A stretch of 8,244 bases of DNA from DASYPQ01 sp041488095. Lineage in GTDB: Bacteria; Planctomycetota; UBA1135; GCA-002686595. The position numbers and the translations under genes are program-made. The notes beneath the pieces are model-generated. The model was not told the origin of the DNA and ran no database searches. It worked only from the letters and a program-made list of their open reading frames with translations. The DNA lies in contig JBGPOP010000074.1 of assembly GCA_041488095.1 (NCBI GenBank), positions 1 through 8,244 on the forward strand, given 5' to 3'. Of the stretch, positions 1 to 5,683 are shown one piece after another (position 1 is the first letter of the stretch; each line of letters opens with the position of its first letter).

Positions 1-1
1 C

Positions 2-793
2 GACAACGCGGTGCTCGTCTTCGGGCAGATGAACGAGCCGCCGGGCGCGCGCCTGCGCGTCGGCCTCTCGGGCCTGACGATGGCGGAGTACTTCCGCGAC
101 GTGAAGAACCAGGACGTGCTGCTCTTCATCGACAACATCTTCCGCTTCGTGCAGGCGGGCTCGGAGGTGTCGGCGCTGCTCGGTCGCATGCCCTCGGCCG
201 TGGGATACCAGCCGACGATGGCTTCCGAGATGGGCGCATTGCAGGAGCGGATCACGTCGACCAAGAAGGGCTCCGTGACCTCGATGCAGGCCGTCTACGT
301 GCCCGCCGACGACATCACCGATCCCGCCCCGGTCGCGACCTTCGCGCACCTCGACTCGACGATCATCCTCGACCGCGCGATCACGGAGCTCGGCATCTAC
401 CCCGCGGTAGACCCGCTCAAGTCGACCTCGCGCATGCTCGACCCGAACGTGGTGGGGGAGGAGCACTACCAGGTCGCGCGCGAGACGCAGCGCATCCTGC
501 AGCGCTACGCGGACCTCAAGGACATCATCGCCATCCTCGGCATCGAGGAGCTACCCGAGGAGGACAAGCGCGTCGTGATCCGCGCGCGGCGCATCCAGCG
601 CTTCCTGTCGCAACCCTTTTTCGTCGCCGAGCAGTTCACGGGGACACCGGGCATGTTCGTGCCGCGCGCGGAGACGGTCAAGAGCTTCCGCGAGATCATC
701 GAGGGCAAGCACGACGACATCCCCGAGTCGGCCTTCATGTACCAGGGCGGGGTCGATTCCGTGGTCGCGCGGGCGAAGAAGATGGCGGGCTAG
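2..793 (+). CDS. atpD: F1F0 ATP synthase subunit beta, 3' part (5' end outside window)
   Basis: Catalytic beta subunit of the F1 sector of ATP synthase, which binds and interconverts ADP+Pi and ATP on the cytoplasmic side of the membrane. The reading frame is open from base 2, so the gene begins upstream; the GTG at 11 is an internal Val, not a start. The visible 263 residues are about the C-terminal 55% of a usual beta subunit of about 465-480 aa. Seen: FGQMNEPPGARLRVGLSGLT just after the window edge, the Walker B strand LLFIDN (119-136), the loop VSALLGRMPSAVGYQPT, YVPADDITDPAP, and the region ELGIYPAVDPLKSTSR. The C-terminal helical domain carries EELPEED (545-565), the counterpart of the DELSEED lever that contacts gamma. 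The Walker A P-loop lies upstream and is not visible. The frame ends at TAG (791-793), 5 nt before atpC, which fits the end of an atp operon. Confidence 0.98.
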   Translation, partial: DNAVLVFGQMNEPPGARLRVGLSGLTMAEYFRDVKNQDVLLFIDNIFRFVQAGSEVSALLGRMPSAVGYQPTMASEMGALQERITSTKKGSVTSMQAVYVPADDITDPAPVATFAHLDSTIILDRAITELGIYPAVDPLKSTSRMLDPNVVGEEHYQVARETQRILQRYADLKDIIAILGIEELPEEDKRVVIRARRIQRFLSQPFFVAEQFTGTPGMFVPRAETVKSFREIIEGKHDDIPESAFMYQGGVDSVVARAKKMAG

Positions 794-798
794 GCACG

Positions 799-1233
799 AT
801 GGCGGGAACTCTCACCCTGCGGGTCATCACGCCCGAGAAGATCGCGCTCGACCGCGCGGTGACCTCGGTGCGCCTGCCCGGCCTCGACGGCTCGATCGGC
901 GTCTTGCCGCGCCACGCTCCCATGGTCGCAGCGCTCGACACGGGGCTCCTGCGCTACCGGCCCGCCGACGGGCAGGCGGGGCGTGATGAGTGTCTGTTCG
1001 TCGCGGGAGGCTTCGCGGAGATGCGCGGGGAGACGCTGCGCGTCGTCAGCGAGGCGGGCGAGAAACCCGAGGAGATCGACGAGGAGCGCGCGCAGGCGGC
1101 CGAGAAGCGCGCGCGCGAGCGCCTCGCCGTCGGCCGGGCCGCGCCGGGTGAACCCATCGACCTGCTGCGCGCCGAGGCGGCGCTGCGCCGGTCGCTCTTC
1201 CGCATGCGCGCCCGCGGATTCCGGGGCTCCTGA
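799..1233 (+). CDS. atpC: F1F0 ATP synthase subunit epsilon
   Basis: Epsilon subunit of the F1 central stalk; it couples gamma to the c-ring and can inhibit ATP hydrolysis. The 144 aa match the usual size of about 130-145. The N-terminal beta-sandwich (about 3-88) shows LRVITPEK, the signature GSIGVLPRHAPMVAAL and the FVAGGFAEM strand. The C-terminal helical hairpin (about 92-140) is charged and Arg/Glu rich and contains IDLLRA at residues 120-125, an exact match to the I/LDxxRA motif known to bind ATP in Bacillus epsilon subunits. The ATG at 799 lies 5 nt after atpD and gives the expected N-terminus; no strong Shine-Dalgarno is visible, so translation may be coupled to atpD. The TGA stop shares its A with the aspS ATG (TGATG). 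atpA and atpG are presumably upstream, outside the window. Confidence 0.96.
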   Translation: MAGTLTLRVITPEKIALDRAVTSVRLPGLDGSIGVLPRHAPMVAALDTGLLRYRPADGQAGRDECLFVAGGFAEMRGETLRVVSEAGEKPEEIDEERAQAAEKRARERLAVGRAAPGEPIDLLRAEAALRRSLFRMRARGFRGS

Positions 1234-3029
1234 TGGCCGCCCCGATGGACCGGAAGTCCGACTGGCGGCGGACCCACACCTGCGGCGAGCTCCGCAAGGA
1301 CCACGTCGGCGCGACGGTCACCCTGAACGGCTGGGTCGGCGCCCGGCGCGACCACGGAGGCATCTACTTCGTCGACCTGCGCGATCGCTACGGGCTGACC
1401 CAGGTCGTGCTCGGCCCCGAGCAGGCCGACGCGGCCAAGCTGGGCCCCGAGTTCACTGTTTCCGTGCGCGGCCAGGTGGTCGCGCGCGACCCGCAGAACG
1501 TCAACCCCGAGCGCGCGACGGGAGAGGTCGAGGTGATCGCCGAGCGCCTGGAGATCCTCTCGCGCAGCAAGATCCCGCCCTTCCCGATCGAGGACCAGGC
1601 CGACACCTCGCTCGAGACGCGCCTGCGCTACCGCTACCTCGACCTGCGCCGTGCCCCCATGCAGAAGAACCTCGTCCACCGCTCGCGCTTCATCAACGCG
1701 CTGCGGCGCGCGTTCGAGCGGCAGGGCTTCGTCGAGGTCGAGACGCCGATCCTGACGCGCGCGACGCCGGAGGGCGCGCGCGACTACCTGGTCCCCTCGC
1801 GCGTGCACCCGGGCGAGTTCTACGCGCTGCCGCAGTCGCCCCAGATCTTCAAGCAGATCCTGATGGTCGCGGGCCTCGACCGCTACTTCCAGGTCGCGCG
1901 CTGCTTCCGCGACGAGGACCTGCGCGCCGACCGCCAGCCTGAGTTCACGCAGCTCGACATGGAGATGTCCTTCGTCGAGGAGGAGGACGTCTTCGCGGTG
2001 TGGGAGCGCGCGCTCTCCGAGACCTTCCGCGAGGCGCTGTCGGTCGAGATCGCGACGCCCTTCCCGCGCATGCCCTGGATCGAGGCCATGGAGCGCTTCG
2101 GTGTCGACAAGCCCGACCTGCGCTTCGGCCTGGAGCTCAAGGGCGTCGACGAGTGGGCGAAGAGCAGCGAGTTCACGGTCTTCCGCGGCGCGATCGAACG
2201 CGGCGAGCGCGTGATCGGCCTGGTCGTCCCGGCCGCTCTGGAGCTGTCGCGCAAGGATGTCGCCGCGCTGGAGGAGACCGCCAAGGGCATGGGCGCCAAG
2301 GGCCTGGCCTGGTGGAAGGCCGGCCCGGGCGGCGGCAGCGGGCCGCTGGCGCGCTTCTGTGGAGCCGATCGCGGCGAGGCGCTCAGGCAGCGGCTCTCCG
2401 CCGCCGAGGGCGACACCTGCCTCTTCGTCGCCGACCGCGAAACGCTCGCGCGGCGAGTGCTGGGCGAGCTGCGCGTCCACCTGGGCCGGAAGTTCCAGCT
2501 CGCCAAGTCCGGCGAGCGGCGCTTCCTGTGGGTGACGCAGTTCCCGCTCTTCGAATACGACGAGACCGCGCGGCGCTGGTTCTCCGCGCATCACCCGTTC
2601 ACCGCGCCGGTCGACTGGGAGATGGGCGGCGAGGACCCCGACCCGTGCAAGCTCTCCTCGCGCGCCTACGACCTCGTGCTCGACGGCTGGGAGCTCGGCT
2701 CGGGCTCGGTGCGGATCCACCGGAGCGACGTGCAGAAGCGCGTCTTCTCCATCCTGGGGATCGGTCCCGACGAGCAGCAGCGCAAGTTCGGCTTCCTGCT
2801 CGAGGCGCTCTCCTACGGCGCGCCGCCGCACGCCGGGTTCGCCGTGGGTCTCGACCGCCTGGTCGCGATGACGCTCTCGCTCGACAACATCCGCGACGTG
2901 ATCGCGTTCCCGAAGACCACCTCGGCCGCCGACCTGATGTGCGAGGCCCCCTCGTCCGTCGCCCGGGAACAGCTCGAGGAGGTGCACATCCGCACCGTCG
3001 TCCCGCCGTCCGCGCCCGGAAACCCTTGA
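1233..3029 (+). CDS. aspS: Aspartyl-tRNA synthetase (class II, bacterial type)
   Basis: Attaches aspartate to tRNA-Asp (and to tRNA-Asn if non-discriminating) in the cytoplasm. Its 598 aa match the usual bacterial length of about 590. The N-terminal OB-fold anticodon-binding domain (about 14-118) starts RTHTCGELR and holds GWVGARRDHGG. Class II motif 1 lies around FVEVETPIL (invariant Pro172). QSPQ (201-204) is the aspartate-site loop. Motif 2 is FRDEDLRADRQPEFTQLD from residue 225. The bacterial GAD insertion domain occupies about 305-415. Motif 3 contains GLDR (539-542), followed by RDVIAFPKT. All key active-site motifs are intact. His41 is the residue type of non-discriminating AspRS, but the second diagnostic site is Gln88 rather than Gly. 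The ATG at 1233 overlaps the atpC stop by 1 nt; an in-frame ATG at 1245 would remove four residues and is also possible. No Shine-Dalgarno precedes either, so coupling to atpC is likely. Confidence 0.98.
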   Translation: MAAPMDRKSDWRRTHTCGELRKDHVGATVTLNGWVGARRDHGGIYFVDLRDRYGLTQVVLGPEQADAAKLGPEFTVSVRGQVVARDPQNVNPERATGEVEVIAERLEILSRSKIPPFPIEDQADTSLETRLRYRYLDLRRAPMQKNLVHRSRFINALRRAFERQGFVEVETPILTRATPEGARDYLVPSRVHPGEFYALPQSPQIFKQILMVAGLDRYFQVARCFRDEDLRADRQPEFTQLDMEMSFVEEEDVFAVWERALSETFREALSVEIATPFPRMPWIEAMERFGVDKPDLRFGLELKGVDEWAKSSEFTVFRGAIERGERVIGLVVPAALELSRKDVAALEETAKGMGAKGLAWWKAGPGGGSGPLARFCGADRGEALRQRLSAAEGDTCLFVADRETLARRVLGELRVHLGRKFQLAKSGERRFLWVTQFPLFEYDETARRWFSAHHPFTAPVDWEMGGEDPDPCKLSSRAYDLVLDGWELGSGSVRIHRSDVQKRVFSILGIGPDEQQRKFGFLLEALSYGAPPHAGFAVGLDRLVAMTLSLDNIRDVIAFPKTTSAADLMCEAPSSVAREQLEEVHIRTVVPPSAPGNP

Positions 3030-3152
3030 CGAAAGCACCGGCACCCTCCCCAAACCCTGGCGGCAGGACCCGCGTCCGTCTATTCTCCAGCTCTTCCCCA
3101 TTCGAATCCGCCCCACCCCGCCCGCCGCGCGAACCCGAACCCAAGGAGATCA
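3030..3152 (+). other. aspS-infC intergenic leader
   Basis: This 123-nt gap is C-rich and low in purines until the ribosome binding site just before infC. I see no clear intrinsic terminator. A TATTCT hexamer at 3081-3086 could be a -10 element, but nothing resembling a -35 lies 16-18 nt upstream. TTGACG at 3026-3031, overlapping the aspS stop, is about 49 nt away, too far to pair with it. Whether infC has its own promoter is unresolved from sequence alone. Confidence 0.4.
3143..3148 (+). promoter_or_regulatory. Ribosome binding site of infC (decides the GTG start)
   Basis: AAGGAG lies four bases before the GTG at 3153. The spacing is a little short, but this is the only strong purine-rich site nearby. 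It makes GTG the best start and argues against the in-frame ATC at 3162, which would be 13 nt away. Confidence 0.6.
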
Positions 3153-3656
3153 GTGTCAGCGATCGACTACCGCGTCAACCGTCAAATCCGCATCGCCGAA
3201 GTCCGGCTGATCGACCAGAACGGGGAGCAAGTGGGCGTCGTGCCCACGATCGATGCGATGCGGCGCGCCGAGGAAGCCGGTCTCGATCTCGTCGAGGTCT
3301 CCCCGACCGCGCGACCGCCCGTGTGCCGGATCCTCGACTTCGGCAAGTTCAAGTACGCCCAGAAGAAGAAGGAGCGCGGGACGCACCGCGCGGGATCGCA
3401 GCTCAAGGAGCTGCGCGTGCGGCCGGCGATCGACAAGCACGACCTCGAGTATCGCCTGGAAGCGGGCCGGAAGTTCCTGGAGCAGGGGCACAAGGTGCAG
3501 GTGGTGTGCATCTTCCGCGGAAGGCAGATGGCGCACCCCGAGCACGGCTACGACGTCATGAAGCGCGTGGCCCAGACCCTCTCCGACATCAGCAAGATCG
3601 AGATGACGCCTCGGCTGATGGGTCGGCGGATGACCATGCTCCTCGCGCACAAGTAG
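3153..3656 (+). CDS. infC: Translation initiation factor IF-3
   Basis: IF3 binds the 30S subunit, prevents premature joining of 50S and checks start-codon and initiator-tRNA fidelity. The 167 aa are close to the usual 170-180. The N-terminal domain (about 5-75) contains YRVNRQIR, EVRLIDQNGEQVGVVP, the EEAGLDLVEVSP strand and PPVCRILDFGKFKY. A basic linker, AQKKKERG, leads to the C-terminal domain (about 85-167) with KELRVRPAIDKHDLEYRL, KVQVVCIFRGRQM and the final GRRMTMLLA. The start is GTG, set by AAGGAG at 3143-3148. Some bacteria use rare AUU or AUC starts on infC for autoregulation; an in-frame ATC occurs at the fourth codon (3162) but lacks suitable spacing. The usual downstream genes rpmI and rplT are absent; a membrane protein gene begins 40 nt after the TAG. 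thrS is not upstream either. Confidence 0.97.
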   Translation: MSAIDYRVNRQIRIAEVRLIDQNGEQVGVVPTIDAMRRAEEAGLDLVEVSPTARPPVCRILDFGKFKYAQKKKERGTHRAGSQLKELRVRPAIDKHDLEYRLEAGRKFLEQGHKVQVVCIFRGRQMAHPEHGYDVMKRVAQTLSDISKIEMTPRLMGRRMTMLLAHK

Positions 3657-3680
3657 CGAGCTTCCGAGGCGCGAGGAGAT

Positions 3681-3694
3681 CCGGGAGGCCCCGG
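3681..3694 (+). promoter_or_regulatory. Ribosome binding site within a small potential hairpin
   Basis: GGGAGG (3683-3688) sits 8 nt before the ATG at 3697 and is a well-placed Shine-Dalgarno. CCGGG (3681-3685) is complementary to CCCGG (3690-3694) with loop AGGC, so the site could be partly hidden in a 5-bp stem. GAGGAG at 3673-3678 is a second, more distant purine run. The SD assignment is firm; the hairpin's role is speculative, because short GC stems are common by chance here. Confidence 0.5.
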
Positions 3695-3696
3695 CC

Positions 3697-5490
3697 ATGA
3701 TGGGCATGCGGGCGCGCAGGTGGGCCGGAGCGCTCCTCGGCATCGCGGTCGGCCTGTCGATGCTCGCGTGGACGTGGGGCACGTGGCCGGACGTCCTGGT
3801 CGATTTCGGGGGCGAGCTGTACGTCCCGTGGCGGCTCGCGCAGGGCGACGTGCTCTACCGCGACGTGGCGTACTTCACCGGGCCGCTGTCGCCGTACTTC
3901 AACGCCGCGCTTTTTCGCGTGTTCGGCGCGAGCCTCTCGACGCTCGTCTTCGCGAACCTGGCCGTGCTCGCGGGGATCGCCGTGCTCCTCCACGGCCTGA
4001 TCGAGCGGATCGCGGGCGCGATCGCGGCGGCCGCCGCGCTGGTGGTGTTCCTGACGCTGTTCGCCTTCGCGCAGCTCGAGTTCCTCGGCAACTCGAACTA
4101 CGTCTGCCCGTACTCGCACGAGGCGACCCACGGGGCGCTCCTGGCGCTCGCCGCGCTGGCCGCGCTCGCGCGCTGGCTCGAAGGCCGGCGGGTCGTGTGG
4201 GCCGCGGCGATCGGTCTCTGTGTCGGTCTCGCCTTCCTGACCAAGGTCGAGGTGTTCCTGGCGGTCGCTGCGGCGGCGGGGCTCGGACTGTCGCTGGGGT
4301 TCCTCGCCGACCGGCGCGGGCTCGCGCGTGCGGCGATGACCGTTTCCGCTTGCGCCCTGATCCCCGTCGCGGCTGCCTTCGCGGCGCTGTGCACGGCGAT
4401 GGACCCGGCCGGGGCGCTGCGCGGCACCCTGGGCGGGTGGCCGTACGTCGTCGAAGAGCGCATCACATCGCTCGCCTTCTATCGCTGGGTGATGGGGACG
4501 GATCATCCCGAGCAGAACCTCGGGAAGCTCCTGGCCTGGACCGGTCGGTGGCTGGCGGTCTTCGCTCCCGCGGCGGTCGCCGCGCTGGCGTGGCGCGGAC
4601 GCGCGACGAAGCCCGGAGCGTTCGTCGCCGGCCTCGCGGGCGCCGCCGTCGCCGCGGCCGTCCTGCTCGCGCTGCGTCCCTCGCCGGAGGGCTGGATCGA
4701 GGCCGGCCGGCCGCTGCCGCTGTTCGCGCTCGCCTGCCTCGCGGTGGCATTCGTGGCCGCATGGCGGACGCGCGACGATCCACGGGACCGCGATCGCGCG
4801 GTTCTCGCCGCCGGCTTCGCGCTCTACGCGCTCGTCCTGCTCTCGAAGATCGGGCTCCACGCGCGGATCAACATGTACGGTTTCGCGCTGGCGATGCCGT
4901 CGACGATGCTCCTCGTCGCGGCGCTGGTCGGCTGGATCCCCGGACGGATCGAGCGCGCGGGCGGCCTCGGCGCGATCTTCCGCGGATTCGCGCTGGGCGC
5001 GCTCGCGGTGGCGGTGTTCGCGCACCTCTCGATCATGGAGACGTTCGTGAGCCGGAAGACCGTGCGGGTGGGGGAGGGAAAGGACGCGTTCCTGGCCGAC
5101 GGGCGGGGAGCGTACGTGAACGCGGCGGTCGCGGCGGTGAAGAAGAAGCTCGCGCCGGGCGATACGCTGGCCGCGCTGCCCGAGGGCGTGATGATCAACT
5201 ACCTGGTGCGTGCGAAGGCGCCCGCGCGCTACATCAACTACATGCCTCCGGAGCTGTTGATGTTCGGGGAGGACGCGATCCTGGCCGACTTCCGGAGGAG
5301 CCCGCCGGACTTCGTCGCGATCGTGCACAAGTCGACGGCCGAGTACGGGCTGCCCTGGTTCGGCGTGGACTACGGCGCGCGGCTGATGGCCTTCGTCCGC
5401 GAGAAGTACGCGACGGGGCCATTGATCGGAGGCGAGCCGCTGCGGCCGGAGACCTCCTTTGGCGTCCGGCTGCTCTGGCTCCGGCGTTAG
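3697..5490 (+). CDS. Polytopic membrane protein, GT-C glycosyltransferase-like
   Basis: A 597-aa protein with about 12-13 hydrophobic segments, at roughly residues 9-27, 80-101, 105-127, 145-160, 166-182, 184-204, 211-233, 275-299, 306-327, 338-355, 368-384, 394-414 and 426-445, then a soluble tail of about 150 residues. After the first helix comes DFGGELYVPWRLAQGDVLYR (36-55) followed by YFTGPLSPYFNA. This resembles the first external loop of GT-C enzymes (PMT/ArnT-like, family GT39), where an Asp/Glu takes part in catalysis; Asp36 and Glu40 are candidates here. Such enzymes transfer sugars from polyprenyl-phosphate carriers at the outer face of the inner membrane. Donor and acceptor cannot be read from sequence. 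The tail (about 450-597) looks globular, with YINYMPPELL and PPDFVAIVHK. ATG 3697 has GGGAGG 8 nt upstream; ATGs at 3700 and 3706 are alternatives. It lies 40 nt after infC and may be cotranscribed. The family call is moderate; the membrane topology is firm. Confidence 0.85.
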   Translation: MMGMRARRWAGALLGIAVGLSMLAWTWGTWPDVLVDFGGELYVPWRLAQGDVLYRDVAYFTGPLSPYFNAALFRVFGASLSTLVFANLAVLAGIAVLLHGLIERIAGAIAAAAALVVFLTLFAFAQLEFLGNSNYVCPYSHEATHGALLALAALAALARWLEGRRVVWAAAIGLCVGLAFLTKVEVFLAVAAAAGLGLSLGFLADRRGLARAAMTVSACALIPVAAAFAALCTAMDPAGALRGTLGGWPYVVEERITSLAFYRWVMGTDHPEQNLGKLLAWTGRWLAVFAPAAVAALAWRGRATKPGAFVAGLAGAAVAAAVLLALRPSPEGWIEAGRPLPLFALACLAVAFVAAWRTRDDPRDRDRAVLAAGFALYALVLLSKIGLHARINMYGFALAMPSTMLLVAALVGWIPGRIERAGGLGAIFRGFALGALAVAVFAHLSIMETFVSRKTVRVGEGKDAFLADGRGAYVNAAVAAVKKKLAPGDTLAALPEGVMINYLVRAKAPARYINYMPPELLMFGEDAILADFRRSPPDFVAIVHKSTAEYGLPWFGVDYGARLMAFVREKYATGPLIGGEPLRPETSFGVRLLWLRR

Positions 5491-5506
5491 CGGACGCACC
5501 CGTCTG
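5491..5506 (+). terminator. Weak stem-loop after the membrane protein gene
   Basis: CGGACG (5491-5496) can pair with CGTCTG (5501-5506), with one G-T pair, around loop CACC. A short CTTTGT follows at 5511-5516. The stem is short and the T-run poor, so it is at best a weak terminator. It also abuts the GGAGG that precedes the small frame at 5518. Confidence 0.15.
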
Positions 5507-5517
5507 GAGGCTTTGTA

Positions 5518-5586
5518 ATGTGGTCTGCCGACGTCGAACGCGATCCGTCGGTTCGGCTCTACCAATTTTCGGGAACTCTCGGATAG
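5518..5586 (+). CDS. Possible 22-codon small ORF or leader peptide
   Basis: An ATG at 5518 is preceded by TGGAGG (5505-5510) with 7-nt spacing, the best-placed Shine-Dalgarno in this leader. The frame runs 22 codons (beginning MWSADVERDP) to a TAG at 5584-5586. The peptide is mixed and charged, with no obvious hydrophobic or attenuator-type codon run. It lies between the membrane protein gene and the exported protein gene and stops about 100 nt before the latter's start. No family is recognised. It could be a real small protein, a leader peptide or chance; frames this short arise often, so confidence is low. Confidence 0.2.
   Translation: MWSADVERDPSVRLYQFSGTLG
5528..5551 (+). repeat. Inverted repeat inside the small frame
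   Basis: CCGACG (5528-5533) and CGTCGG (5546-5551) are perfect reverse complements with a 12-nt loop. An overlapping alternative pairs CGAAC (5535-5539) with GTTCG (5551-5555), so two mutually exclusive stems are possible. No T-run follows. This may be chance in GC-rich DNA. Confidence 0.2.
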
Positions 5587-5590
5587 GTTG

Positions 5591-5603
5591 CTACTGTCAG
5601 TAG
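5591..5603 (+). promoter_or_regulatory. Perfect 13-bp palindrome, candidate operator
   Basis: CTACTGTCAGTAG consists of CTACTG and its exact reverse complement CAGTAG around one central T. It lies in a locally less GC-rich stretch, 80 nt upstream of the ATG at 5684, soon after GGAACT (5572-5577) and TG-C-TACTGT (5589-5597), which could be parts of a promoter. A dimeric repressor or activator site is plausible. I do not recognise the motif as that of a named regulator. Confidence 0.3.
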
Positions 5604-5683
5604 GTCTCTACGGTTCGCCGCGCCTCGAGGAGCCGGCGTCCTCGCCAGCTCTCCTCCCACGCCAACCCCACCCAGCCATCCCC

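Noticed and set aside
11..13. GTG at 11 as the atpD start
   Set aside because: The residues before and after it are internal to the conserved beta-subunit sequence; the true start is outside the window.
3026..3086. TTGACG at the aspS stop with TATTCT at 3081 as a promoter pair for infC
   Set aside because: The elements are 49 nt apart, far beyond the 16-18 nt needed for a single sigma-70 promoter.
954..3116. 720-codon open frame on the minus strand opposite atpC and aspS
   Set aside because: It lies opposite two clearly conserved genes. Its Arg/Glu/Leu-rich composition is what GC-rich DNA gives in the antisense frame, and no domain is recognisable.
5528..5555. Alternating stems as a transcription attenuator or riboswitch
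   Set aside because: The stems are short, there is no terminator T-run and no recognisable ligand-binding core, so only the inverted repeat is recorded.
3589..5565. 658-codon open frame on the minus strand opposite the membrane protein gene
   Set aside because: Low-complexity Arg, Glu and His-rich translation opposite a frame with clear membrane topology and a good ribosome binding site; a GC-driven shadow.
3720..5603. Alternative plus-strand frame overlapping the membrane protein
   Set aside because: Its translation is Arg/Gly-rich low complexity with no motifs, while the 3697-5490 frame has coherent hydrophobic helices and a Shine-Dalgarno.
5588..5683. TTG at 5588 as the start of the exported protein
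   Set aside because: It would add 32 residues ahead of a normal signal peptide that begins at the ATG at 5684, and it has no ribosome binding site.
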